A stretch of DNA of 64,000 nt from Euphorbia lathyris (taxonomy: Eukaryota > Streptophyta > Magnoliopsida > Malpighiales > Euphorbiaceae): the NCBI RefSeq assembly GCF_963576675.1, contig NC_088915.1:38097501-38161500 (forward strand), given 5' to 3'. Shown piece after piece: positions 35,772 to 46,983 of this stretch. The stretch's first letter is position 1; each line of letters begins with the position of its first letter. The position numbers were made by a program, and so were the translations under genes. A model generated the notes under the pieces. It was not told the DNA's origin, ran no database searches, and worked only from the letters and a program-made list of their open reading frames with translations.

Positions 35772-35986
35772 CTCCCCTTTCTTTCTACCCATATTTCTCT
35801 TCATACTATGAATAGCCTCAAATGCAATAAGAATATTATCATGGATAGAACGACCCTTAATAAAAGCTAACTGATGCTCAGATATAAGATTCGGGAGCAG
35901 TACCTTTAGGATCCAACACCAACTCTTCATCGTTATGTCTTAACCCATGGATTTTATTCCGTTTGCGCCTCCCATTAGCCAAAAAC
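35772..35986 (-). pseudogene. LINE fragment 3: start of the reverse transcriptase
   Basis: On the minus strand the sequence encodes ISEHQLAFIKGRSIHDNILI, the N-terminal RT motif of plant LINEs, and AIHSMKRNMGRKKG, which runs straight into fragment 2 once the two insertions are set aside. Further upstream NGRRKRNKIHGL resembles the linker before RT, so about 100 residues are missing between them. The endonuclease was not found. 35987-36100 shows nothing recognisable. Confidence 0.8.
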
Positions 35987-36100
35987 TCTAAGAGATGAAT
36001 AATTAGGGTGCTTATTGAATAACTAAAAATAAGGTGAACAATTATCAAATGATTTGGTCGGAAAAAATATTAACCAATCTCATACTGTGAGTAAGAGCAT

Positions 36101-36760
36101 AGTTCCAAAATTTGATAGGTAAGGATGCATTAGCTAATAGTATAAGGATGTATCTACTAAATGTCAAGTTTTTCTTTCAGCAGTGCATTTTAGGCATGAG
36201 TGTGAGGACACACAAGTTTATGTAAAATATCTTTACTTTTCAGAAAGGGCTGAAGTTTTTGGAATTCTCCACCAAAATCAAAATAAAGAGTTTTAACATT
36301 GGCATTAAACTGAGTTGTGATCATAGCAAAGAAATCGCAGAAAATAGAAGCAACATCACTTTTATACTTTAAGTAAAAAAATCCATCCATATCTAGAAAA
36401 TTCATCAACGATAACTAAGAAATAATGTTGGCTAAGATTAGAAATAACATGGGTAGCACCCTAAACATCCAAATGTAAATTCTCAAATAAAGTAAAGCAA
36501 GTACGATTTAAAGCATGTAAAGATGAACACGTAGATTTCCCTAAAGGAAAATAGGGACACTCAACAGCTGAAGGGGATGGTTGTTTCAATATAAAAGGAA
36601 GCATGCCACCTCTCAAATGAGACTTTTTCTCCTACTATCGGTTGTTTCAATGTAAAAGGAAGCATACACAGCCCATTTTTACTCGGTCTGCCTAATATGA
36701 TTGCCCTAGTCTCCTAATCCTTAATTTAAAACTGGTTAGGCCAAAATTCAAAATAATAGT
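36101..36760 (-). pseudogene. Copia integrase relic
   Basis: Minus-strand translation gives pieces of a copia integrase: HLDVxGATHVISNLS, YFLVIVDEFSRYGW near 36420, then TLYFDFGGEFQKL, where the usual SDNGGEF motif has lost its first residues, and HKLVCPHTHA near 36195. Order and spacing fit the core from the first to the second catalytic region. Frames are broken and key residues lost. A short duplication (GGTTGTTTCAATxTAAAAGG) occurs at 36573 and 36641. Confidence 0.65.
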
Positions 36761-37735
36761 GATTGTCTTTTGTGAATTTTTGAACAGAGAGTAAGGATTT
36801 TGTAAGTTTAGGTACTAACAACACATCACGAATATTTAAATTTTGAATTTAGACTGACCATAATGAGAGATTTGCAAACCTTGTCCATTGACAAACTGAA
36901 CACTATCAGATCTAGGATAATGGTGCATGTGGTGGAGCTGAGAAGAGTCAGTAGTCATGTGATGTGTAGTTCTAGTATTGAATCATTATTTTGGAACAAA
37001 AAGGAAATAGTTTTTTTTTTTACTTCGGAGTACCTAATGGTCTAAATCCAAATAATTATGTGAATTCCTTTCTTGTTTGGTAGTTGATTGATATATATTA
37101 GCTCTTCGTCTCTCTTTGATTATTTTGTTCTAAAGTTTCATGATTGTAATTGTTGGTGGTTATATAATATTTGCTCAGGATTACTGAACGATTTGGAATG
37201 GTAGAACCTTGCCAGCGGGATTTTATTAGTTGATTCCGATAATGATTATTAATTCTTTTACTCTTCATTGATAGCATATTTTCATACATAATCACAAATT
37301 TGCTTGTTCCTGTCAACTATAATCACCATGTCTACTTTGCTCACAACTTGATCAGATTTTAGACAATTGCTATTGGGATTATATCTGTAAAAATCTGATG
37401 CTACTGCAACTCCCTTCAATCTAAAATTTTATTTATTTTATTATTTACAATTTTAGTTCAAATAATATCATTAATAAAGGGAAATATCATTAAAAAAAAC
37501 TTGAAACACTTTAATGAGAAGATTTTTAATCATTTTAAATATTTTAATAAAATTATTTTTTATCATTATAAAGATTTTAATGAGAAGATTTTATAAATCA
37601 TTACACATATTTTAATGAGAATATTTGCTTATCATTAAAAAATATTTTAATAAAGATAAAATTATTACCATTGTAAGTTTACAATGAGGATAACATTTTA
37701 TCCTCATTATTACTTTTAGTAAGGGACCCCAGGAT
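36761..37735. other. AT-rich stretch without recognised genes
   Basis: 36761-37490 shows no feature I can support. 37490-37730 has several copies of an ATTTTAATGAGAA word on both strands, suggesting a decayed small foldback element with no definable ends. Confidence 0.4.
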
Positions 37736-38012
37736 ATATGATACGTAATGTGTTCGATTTTTGCAGCAATTGTATGAATTGAGTCCACGAAAGATTGGTT
37801 ATATGGGTACATAGCCATTGGGGGTGCTTACCAGGAAATAGAGCATTCGCTGGAGAAGTGTTTTGCAATGAGATAATGAATATGGGAGCTAAATATTTCA
37901 ATTCTAAATTAGAAGAAGCAATGGGTTATCTTGAGAAAACATTGCCTGGTGTTGACATTTTCTATATTGATATTGTTAAACAAACGATTACGTCTGTCTT
38001 AAAAATGTTAGA
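37736..38012 (+). pseudogene. GDSL esterase/lipase gene fragment
   Basis: Reading 37766 on gives LYELSPRKIGYMGT and then a stop. Shifting frame gives WGCLPGNRAFAGEVFCNEIM and AKYFNSKLEEAMGYLEKTLPG, then VDIFYIDIV. These correspond to the middle exon of plant GDSL-type lipases (block III region, with the RKIGV/PLGCLP and N-x-KL signatures). One frameshift and no catalytic serine block are present. The fragment ends where an LTR-like sequence begins (about 38013). It is a lone exon fragment without function. Confidence 0.65.
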
Positions 38013-38470
38013 TGTGATTAACCAAAAACAAATCGAACACAGAAAAATATATAAACAGTAAAACTAGAAATTAAAAGGAAGGAGATAGACAAATCTGAGG
38101 CCTAGCAGTTTCCTTAAGACAGATGTCGTCGCTATTGACGATCGTCTCCCAGGATACAACAGATTACGCAAGCGAACTCAAACCGTGTGTAGCCTAGTTA
38201 TCACCGGAATAGGAAAACAAGAACAATGTGAACAGACAGAGAGTGTTTTCAAAAACTTCAACAACTTTTAGCAGCTTGTGAATTTTGACAATCCATTATA
38301 TATATAACTCGAAAGGATATGTCATTTCACGAACGAACACGACTGTAGACGGATAGACACGACTGTTTACGTATGAACATGACTGTTCACGAAGGACACA
38401 ACTATTCATGAAATGATGGTTTTTGTTGGTATTAAAATAAACAAATAATTTAATTCAAAATTTTCCAACA
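38013..38470 (-). repeat. LTR-like sequence of a decayed minus-strand retrotransposon
   Basis: Read on the minus strand it starts TGTTGGAAAATTTTG directly after a polypurine-like TGTGGGGGAT (38471-38480) and could end ...GTTAATCACA at 38013. It contains a TATATATATAA box near 38300 (plus strand) and repeated ACACGACTGT words (38338-38400). No partner LTR is in the window. The first 49 bases overlap an open frame that runs on from the lipase fragment. Confidence 0.5.
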
Positions 38471-39700
38471 ATCCCCCACATGAATAAAATTAGAAACAAG
38501 ACGATTAGGATGTGGTGATAAGTTTCTACAGAAGATATCTGCATAGGATAGGTAGCTGATGTGCCTTGAACCTTCCCTTGTGAAAGTATATTTACTTTAC
38601 TGGCTGACTAGTAGACGCGATGTCTTTGAACTATTCTGTCGTTTGTGTAAACGATGATATACCCCACACAGATACCAACATAACACGGTATGGTTCTCAT
38701 GGTTATGTTCGTTATGGTCATGAACATCGCCTGGTTCTGCGAGAGTTTAAGAGAACTAGGCCCCACACTAGTCTCCATCGAAGCGACCCCACTTCACTCT
38801 GACATAGGTGATTTATTTGCTCAGAATACTGACGCACAATGTATCATTAAAAGCATATAGCTTAACCTTTTCCCGTTGGTGTCACTGTTTACATCTAGGA
38901 ATGGATGGGGATTTAACCCCCACAGTGAACGCGCAAGGTTTATGCAATTAGGTTGTCCCTTTGAACCTAGATCTTGGGATCTTCAGTCAACTAGGTAGGG
39001 TTTTCCTTCACATAACGCCTCTTCTCTATGGGCTTTAGTCCAATTCCTTTCGATGATTTTTCAACTTGATCTCGGTTTAACCTCTAGGTTAGCGGATCCG
39101 CTGTGTTATCCTTTGATTCTACAAAATCAACAAGGATGACACTCGTTGAGATCAATTGACTAATGGTGTTATCACACGGAAGCTTTTCTACCTGTAACTC
39201 ATCATATAGAAGCTTTTTATACCGCATATTCACCGATTGATATGATATTTTTCTTCAATTCCATCATTGTGACGTACTTATTTTAAGGCAATTTGATTTC
39301 TACAATTTAGTGACTTTCATAAATTAAATCTAGCCAACTAATGTTCATCTACCAGCATCTAACTCGGCTAAATAACATCACTGCTCAAATTTGTCAATTT
39401 ATGATATTTCACATTTCTAATGTAAATCAACCCTTACGCGCGAGAATATCAAATATGGAATTTTCGCATATCATCATCATTTTGACCATCTCTGAAGAAA
39501 ACCTATTTCTTTCATGGTCAAGTCTTAAAATTCATACCAATGAATTTTCTAGACTTTCATTATGGCTTACACGTTGCCACTGGTACAGGTGGGCCTATAG
39601 CCTCTGAAGTGATCGTGTTCTTAAAACCGGATCCATCTTCAATTAACACATGTACCAACATATGTCTAACGACAATTAAGAAAATAAACCAATGATTTAT
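38471..39700 (-). other. Probable internal remnant of the same retrotransposon
   Basis: Adjacent to the LTR-like sequence on the side where its internal region must lie. I recognise no pol domain here in any frame. Its base composition is less AT-rich than the neighbours (38600-39100), which fits retroelement origin. Confidence 0.35.
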
Positions 39701-40737
39701 TTCCTAAAATTCCAAACAAATAATGTTAGTATCGGAAAATTATAATCTATTTAATCAAATAGATACATAGAAGATAATTAACAACAAAAATATAAACTAT
39801 ATATATTAAGTTGTTCCAATATAATTTTTCAATTATGATCTGTTCGTCAAGATAATCCATCAATATTTTCCTGTACGCATATATCTTTGGAAAAAATATA
39901 TTCTGTTAGTTCAAATAAACAAACCAAACAGGAACAATAATAATAACAGTATAAAATTATTATTAAAATGGAATTTGCATAATTAACATTAAATCATGAA
40001 AACCTGAATTGACGAATTGGAAATCGGACAAATTAATCTGACAATTGGCATGCCACTCTGCTAGTCCAAATATATCCTGTGTTCTGAACTGACGAATTGA
40101 GAATCAAACGGACTAATCTAATATTTGTCATGTATCAGTCTGCTATGCATCTGCCGTTACTTGGAATTAATCGATAACATCTCCATTTTCTGATTTCTTT
40201 CTCCACTCTTCATGAAATTCTGGTAATTCAAACCATTTGCACATCATTTTCTTTAATTGAAAATGCTATTAAAACTCATCATTTAAATCGAAAAAGACAC
40301 TGCTTGTTTCCCATGGCTAAGTCTGTCATGTGTATTTTTTGATAGATCACAAAATTATAATTCTGTATCTTTTATCCACATGTTTTTGTTCACTACATGT
40401 TTTTGTTTTAATCCAGCAAAACAAAAACTAAATAACTTCCACATGATAATATATAACCTTTGGAAAAAGATGATAGCATTTTAAACACTTATCATTTATC
40501 CAACAGGCCTTTAATAAATATAAAGAAGATACCAGCATGAACAATAACTTCAATTAATCATATTTGTTTATTCTTTCCCTAGACTTGCTTAAACTTGAAT
40601 TTGATTAATGTATGTATGATATGCAGGTTTTAAAAACCCAAGTGTAGTGTGTTGATGTGTTGGACTGCTTCCATGTTCAAAAAGTAGAAGATCATGTATT
40701 TTGGGATATAAATTATTTGCTCATGTCTAAAACAAAT
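39701..40737. other. AT-rich sequence, no gene seen
   Basis: Only a diverged direct duplication is visible (around 40007-40080 and 40086-40150, sharing GACGAATTG and ACTAATCTAAT-type words). No coding or RNA feature is supported. Confidence 0.4.
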
Positions 40738-42055
40738 GGCTTGTTTGGTTCATGGAATAGGGAGGAAATAGAATAGTTATTTCTTAGGCATTTCTATTCC
40801 AACATTTGGTTCAACTTTTTTATGCGGAATAACTATTCCGTGGAATGTGTATTCCATAAATTAAGGAATAGGGATTCCTTGATTTAACCTAAGAATAGAC
40901 TATTCCTAATTAATATCATCATTTATTTCCAAAATTATGAAACACAAAAAATGGAGAAAAACATGAACAAACGAGGAAAACACAAAAACAAGCAAAAATG
41001 CAAAAACACGAAAACGCAACACGACAAATAAAAAAAACGTGAAAAAACGCGAAAACAAAACAACACAAAAACGTGAAATACGCGATAAAGATAAAAATGA
41101 AAAAAAACTAAAAAAATGAAAAGGTGAGAAAACACACAAAAAAAAACACGAAAATATGAGCAAACGTGAAAAACACAAAAACGCAAAAACATGAATAACA
41201 AAAAAAAAATACAAAAACGTGAAAAATATGACAACATAAAAATGTGACAAACATGAAAAACGCAAAAAGAAAAAGAAAAGAAAAGAAAAGGTGAGAATGC
41301 AAAAAAAACATGAAAAAATCAGAAAAACATGAAAAACAACAAAATACAAAAAAGTGAAAAAACACGAAAAACCGAAAAAATGAAAAACACAAAAACATGA
41401 AAAAACATACACGAACGTTTATAACGTACTTTTTCACATTTTTCGTTTTTTAAACATTTAAAATGTTTTTCACATTTAATGTTTTTTCCAAGTTTTCGTG
41501 TTTTTCGCTTTTTTTTACGTTTTTATGTTTTTCCGTTTTTTTCATTTTTTTCTGTTTTTAACATTTTTTTACTTTTCGTGATTTTCACATTTTTTTTATA
41601 TTTCCTGTTTTTAATATTTTTTTATTTATCGTGATTTTCAGATTTTTCCACTTTTTGTGTTTTTACGTTTTCGTGTTTTTTCCGTATTTACACGTTTTTG
41701 TGTTTTTAACAAGTTTCATTTTTTTGCGTTTTTTTATGTGTTCGTGTTTTTAACGTTTTTACGTGTTTCATGTTTCACATTTTTCTATTTTTTATATATT
41801 TTTAAAAATAATATATATTAAATATTTGAATAATTTATAGTAATAATTAAAATTTTAAAAGAAATAAAAAATTACATTTGAGGGCAATGTTGTCTTTTGG
41901 ACAAAAAAAATTATCTATTCCATTCTATCTCATTCAACTAGCCAAATATAGGAATAGTCATTCTTAAGGAATATTTATTCCATTCTTTGCTATTCCATTC
42001 ATTTAGAATAGTCATTCTATTCCATTCCATTCCATTCCGCTAACCAAACGGCACC
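40738..42055. mobile_element. Large foldback element with AT-skewed halves
   Basis: The left end reads GGCTTGTTTGGTTCATGGAATA and the right end, on the other strand, GGTGCCGTTTGGTTAGCGGA; both then carry many GGAATAG and ATTCC words. The left half (40935-41420) is a string of CACGAAAAAC-type words with almost all A on the plus strand. The right half (41420-41790) is the reverse, GTTTTTCGTG-type, so the two can pair over about 350-450 bp. No target duplication was found. Apparent Phe-rich open frames on the minus strand are by-products of this composition. Confidence 0.65.
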
Positions 42056-42059
42056 AAGA

Positions 42060-42470
42060 GGTTTTTGAGGATTTGAAGATGGCTATGGATAGTTCAACGT
42101 TGAGAATTTCAATAGTAAAAAACTCAGAATTTCAATGTCTTTATCATCACCATTTGAAGAGAGAGATTTGAAGGAGATAGAGATTGAGGGGGAAAAGAGA
42201 AGAAAGATGGTGAGTTTGAATTTTTATTTTTGTTTTGAGGTTGGTTTGTGATAATTAGATAATAATTGGGTTAATTTATAAAATAAATAAATATAAAGAC
42301 AAAATTAACTTTTTTTTCCTTATGATTTTTGATTTTTTTTTTAAACATTGTTAGTCAATTTAGATTTAGACTGTATTTGCTAATAGAATCAACTCAATAT
42401 ATATTTTTGCCAACTTTTAAACCATATACTTTATGTTTGAAATTGATCCAAACTGCATGGTTTATTTGTA
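42060..42470. repeat. Dispersed AT-rich repeat, copy 2
   Basis: Aligns with 14210-14460: it shares TTGTGATAATTAGATAATAA, AATTTATAAAATAAATAAAT and TTAGTCAATTT in the same order and orientation. Ends are not defined. It directly precedes the Mutator-like element. Confidence 0.6.
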
Positions 42471-42532
42471 TATTTTTCCAAAAAAAAATGCAAACATTTG
42501 TTTTAGTTTGCGATGTTGTTATTATTATTATT

Positions 42533-43967
42533 AGGGAAATTATAAAATTGGGTCAAATGAAAGATCCATTTATATTTTTAACTCATTTACTCAATCTATT
42601 ATATATCTAGATTATGTTTGTGTGACTTTCCCAAAATACTTTCAATATGTTTGTAATTTTATGGCGCAGTTGTCTACCTCCCGTCTGACTTCGCAGATTT
42701 CACCTTACGAGAAGTCTACGAAGATAATGTTTGGGTTATTAGATGATTTCAATTTGCAGATTTCTCAATATGCGAAGTCCGAACGAGTTTTTGCGAAGTG
42801 GTATATAACAACAAAAAGGCACAACAACAAGGGATTCCAACATTAAAATCATAACATTATCAAAATTTACAACAAGATTGTCACAATAACAACATTAAAA
42901 TCATAACATTATCAAAATTTAGAACAACATTACCACAATAAACTCCTAACAGATCATTTTAAAGCGAACGTGACGAATCTAGACGGAAATTTCTCCCTGT
43001 ATTGGAAGTCCAGACCTTTTGGGATGAGAAATGAAAGTCTAGACCTTTTAAGATAGACGTATCACATGGTACACAATAAGATTGCCACAATAACTCATAA
43101 CAAATCATTTTAAAGTGAATGTGACCAATCTTGAAATGGAAGTTCAGGCCTTTTGGGATGGATGTCTCTCATGCCACCCCAGTACGCCGCCTTCCAGAAA
43201 TGGATGTTATGTATTCAACCACCTTCAGAAAAATTTAATCGTGTTAAGCAGAAAAAGGGCGATTTGGCTTCACGAAATGATGATTCGTGAAGCATGTGAA
43301 TATAAATGTGCGGGGAAGAGGATGATTTTACTACGCGAATCGATGATTTCACGAAGTCTGCGAGGCCTGAAACGTGACGATCTACTTCACGAATCGATGA
43401 TTTCGCAAAGTCTGTGAGTGAAAAATCATGAATTGTGCTACTCGCAAACTTCACGAAATCATCGATTCGCGAAGTAGATCGTTACGTTTCAAGCTCTTTC
43501 TCATCGCAGATCTTCGTGAAATCAGACTACCCGAAATGATTTTTAAAAAAAACGCAGAAAAAACAGTAGATACTTACATTTTTCACTTTCACCCTTAAAA
43601 TCGACAATAACAATATGATAAACTGGGACAAAAGTTGAAAATAACGTAGAATAATCATTTCTTCGATGGTCACAAGAAGAAAGAAACCAAGGAACGAGCA
43701 GGAACAGGAAGATGAAGAACCATGCTTCGTTTTCTAGGATTGTGAAGATGAAGAATCAACAGATGAATACATGGTGATGTGGAGAAATGGTACAGATTTC
43801 ACGAAATTTAAAGAAAGAGAGGAAGATCAAAAGTCTGAGAAAGCAACCGTTTACGTAAAGAGTAGAAGAGGGAAGATAAAAGGGTGAGAGTATTTTAGGA
43901 AAGTCACATAAACATAGTCAAGATATATAATATATTCTCATTTCACCTAATTTTATAATTTTTCTCT
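42533..43967. mobile_element. Mutator-like non-autonomous element, 1435 bp, 9-bp target duplication
   Basis: The left end AGGGAAATTATAAAATTGGG and the right end on the other strand AGAGAAAAATTATAAAATTA are the start of terminal inverted repeats that match for about 110 bp, down to GTGTGACTTTCCCAAAATAC and its counterpart GTGACTTTCCTAAAATAC. ATTATTATT occurs at 42524-42532 and 43968-43976. This fits the 9-bp duplication of Mutator-like elements, though the ATT-rich context weakens the point. No transposase is encoded. The interior has duplicated blocks (42940-43030 and 43090-43165) and the hairpin array at 43320-43550. Confidence 0.75.
43366..43493. repeat. Inverted repeat of TTCGCGAA-type words in the Mutator-like element
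   Basis: The arms are 43366-43418 and 43441-43493, about 53 bp each with a few mismatches and a 22-base loop. Each arm is itself made of CTTCACGAA and ATGATTTCACGAAG words, and weaker units extend the pairing outwards to about 43320 and 43550. The same design, with other sequence changes, occurs at 7626-7718. Confidence 0.8.
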
Positions 43968-44275
43968 ATTATTATTGGTTTTTTATTTAAAAGAAAGAAA
44001 AAACAAAAATGTTAGTACTACATATCGTCTTAGTTGCGCGCGTCCTCTGTTTGATTCGACACATACGCTAATCCAAATATTTGTCGAAATTTGAAAAATG
44101 CCCATTCCCTGCTCCTCCGACTATCGATTTCCTAAAAACTTTTGTTTTTCTTTCCGTTCTCTTCTTCTTCTTCTCTTATCTATGACTCTCTGCCAACCTC
44201 TTCTTTTCCCATTTCATTAGCTTTGTTCACTCATGATCCCATTACCCAGCTCCAACTCTACCTTTCCTTTCCCCA

Positions 44276-46944
44276 ATGGTATCCACAACCCACCAATCTC
44301 CCTCTTCCCCTGTTTTAATTGTGGGTAATTACTGCCACGACATCTTGATCCAAAACAACACCGTCATCGGCGAATCTCTCGGCGGCGCCTCCTCTTTCAT
44401 TGCCTCTGTCCTCGATGGTTTGTCTATTCCTTCTAATTTGATTTCCCTCGTTGGCCATGATTTTAAATATCCAGTTGATCATGCCCCAATTGTGGTTCCT
44501 GCTTCAAAGACCACAGTTTTTCATGCCTATTTTGATACCGGTGTACACAGTAGTGGTCACCAAGATCGTATTTTGAAGCGGGTTTGCACTTGTGACCCTA
44601 TTAAGCCCACGGATCTGCCCGACGCTAGGTTTGTTTTCGGAATGGCGGTTGGGGTTGGCGGGGAGATATTGCCGGAGACGCTTGAAAGAATGATTGAGAT
44701 TTGTGATTTGGTTCTGGTTGATATTCAGGCTTTAATTAGGGATTTTGATGAACATGATGGGACTGTTAAGCTTGTTGAATTAGAGAAGACCAGATTCTAT
44801 CCCTTATTGCCTCGAATTGGGGTTTTAAAGGTTTCATCGGAGGAGGCTGTGTATATGGATGTAGAGGAGGTGAGGAATTGGTGTTGTGTGGTGGTTACTA
44901 ATGGGGAAGATGGTTGTAGGGTGCATTGGAGAGATGGAGAATTGGGGATTTCGCCTTTTGTGGCAAATCAAGAGGATCCAACTGGTGCAGGTGATAGCTT
45001 CTTAGGTGGTTTGGTGGCTGGATTGGTTCAGAGATTGGCTGTTCCTGATGCTGCCTTGCTGGGGAACTTCTTTGGCTCTCTTACTGTTGAACAAATTGGA
45101 TTGCCTAAGTTCGATTCGAGGCTGTTGCAGGTTTCTATTCAAACGTTTTTGTCATTTTTATAGCTATGATGCTCTTGTTCTGATTGAGATATTGTGTCAT
45201 GGTTCTTATTCTTCAGAAATGAGGAAACAGAAGCACTTTTAATTACACTCCTGAACTTTATTTTTAGTTTCATTATGGCTCCTGAAGTTTAAAACCGGAT
45301 ATTAAGCCTTTGACTTTGTAATTTACTAAGTTAACATTATGGCCCCTTTTCTTGACCAAGATGACCACTCAATAACAGGCCTTTTCTCGACCAAGATGAC
45401 CACTCAATGACAGGTTGTAGAGCCGATGGAAATGATATTCTAAACAACTTTGATTCTTGAGTTTTTTTGGTTTTGCAGTTATTGGGGTCTTATTTGATTA
45501 GAACAGATAAAGTGGTCTAAAAATGGTGATTTGGAAAATAAAAAATGTTGGTTCAGTGAGCAATTTAATTTTTGGACTTTTCCAATTTTGAGATCGACAT
45601 CGGTCATTTTGACTTGGTTTAATGTTAGTAAAGTGCAAAGTCAAGGGTTATAATGTCTGAATTTTAAGTTGAGAGCCCATAATGAAAGTAAGGGCAAAGT
45701 TCAGGTGCCATAGGTGTAATTTAATTCTTTTAATTGAGTTGAATCATGTTGGATGGATTAAAAGAATTGAATTATGAAACATGGTCAAGCACATGAATAC
45801 TTGGAAATGAGCATTAGCTACTTCAATTGTAGAGTATGGGGAGTCATGTTGCTTGTCAATGCTGAGAGAGTAACTAAACATTATGAACACAAGCTTCTTG
45901 TCAAATGTTTTGATTTGTTATGGCTATTTTAACATTTGTGATATAGATAAGGCTCAGTTGCTTTATGATTACATTAGGCACTCACCAAGTTGGGAAGAAC
46001 TTGAACACATGTGCAGTTACGCCTTAGGAAATAAAAACTGAAATGTCAAATCTGCCTCATAATTGGGAAGTAATATCATATGTTTTACGAAATAGAAGGA
46101 TGTGAAGCCATATGTTTGGAATATTGGTGTTGGGGGCTAAATTCCAATATAGTTTGGACTATGGAGTCATGCTGAGGGATCTCGCTCGCACTTACCAGAC
46201 TGGACAGCAAAGGAGCCTTTTAATGCATCAGACAGACCTTTTCATATTCATTTACTTGTTATGTTGGAGTTCTCGTTCTAGTGTTGCTGTGTAGTGTAGC
46301 AAGGTTGCTAGATTATAGTAGTTGAGAGTAGTAAGATAGTGTCTAGGTGTTTATGTCATGTACTTGACAGAACTAGAAGATTCACTTTTTGACAGAATTG
46401 GAAGTTTAGAAATGAGGTGAAATTGAGTGAAATCATGCGAAATTGGGTGAAATATATTGCTAGGGTTTTACTTCACTAAATTACAAAATATTTCATATGC
46501 CGGGCAGAATTAGGATTGGTTTCCAAGTTTAAGAACATCATGAAATGAGTAATAAAAATTATGTTTGAAGTTATGAGATTATAGCAGTAATACTAATATT
46601 TATTGCAATTGTGTATTGTAGAGAGTGAAGGATGAGGTTGAGAGGAGGAAGAAGCAGTTTTTGCAGTACGAAAGAAGTGATGATGAGCTGAAGTTCATGA
46701 AGCCAGACGGGCATGAAACTTTCTATTCATCCCTTGGTGCAGCGAAGTTACTGCCTCTGCCTCCGCCTTGTTCAATTAGCAGGTAATCACTGGTTTGGTG
46801 AAACAATTGAGGGGGAAACCATGATATTATTGTTCTTTTACTTTTCTCAAATAAATTGGGCAGATTACAGATCCTGCTACCCAAACTTCTGTTTTTGTTC
46901 ATTTTATGTAATATTTACTGCCAATTTAAAGATGTTAATGCATT

Positions 46945-46983
<39 letters not shown>

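Noticed and set aside
40906..41437. Overlapping minus-strand open frames rich in Phe, Cys and Ser that look like membrane proteins
   Set aside because: They are translations of the A-rich word array in the foldback element; all minus frames look alike and none has a recognisable motif.
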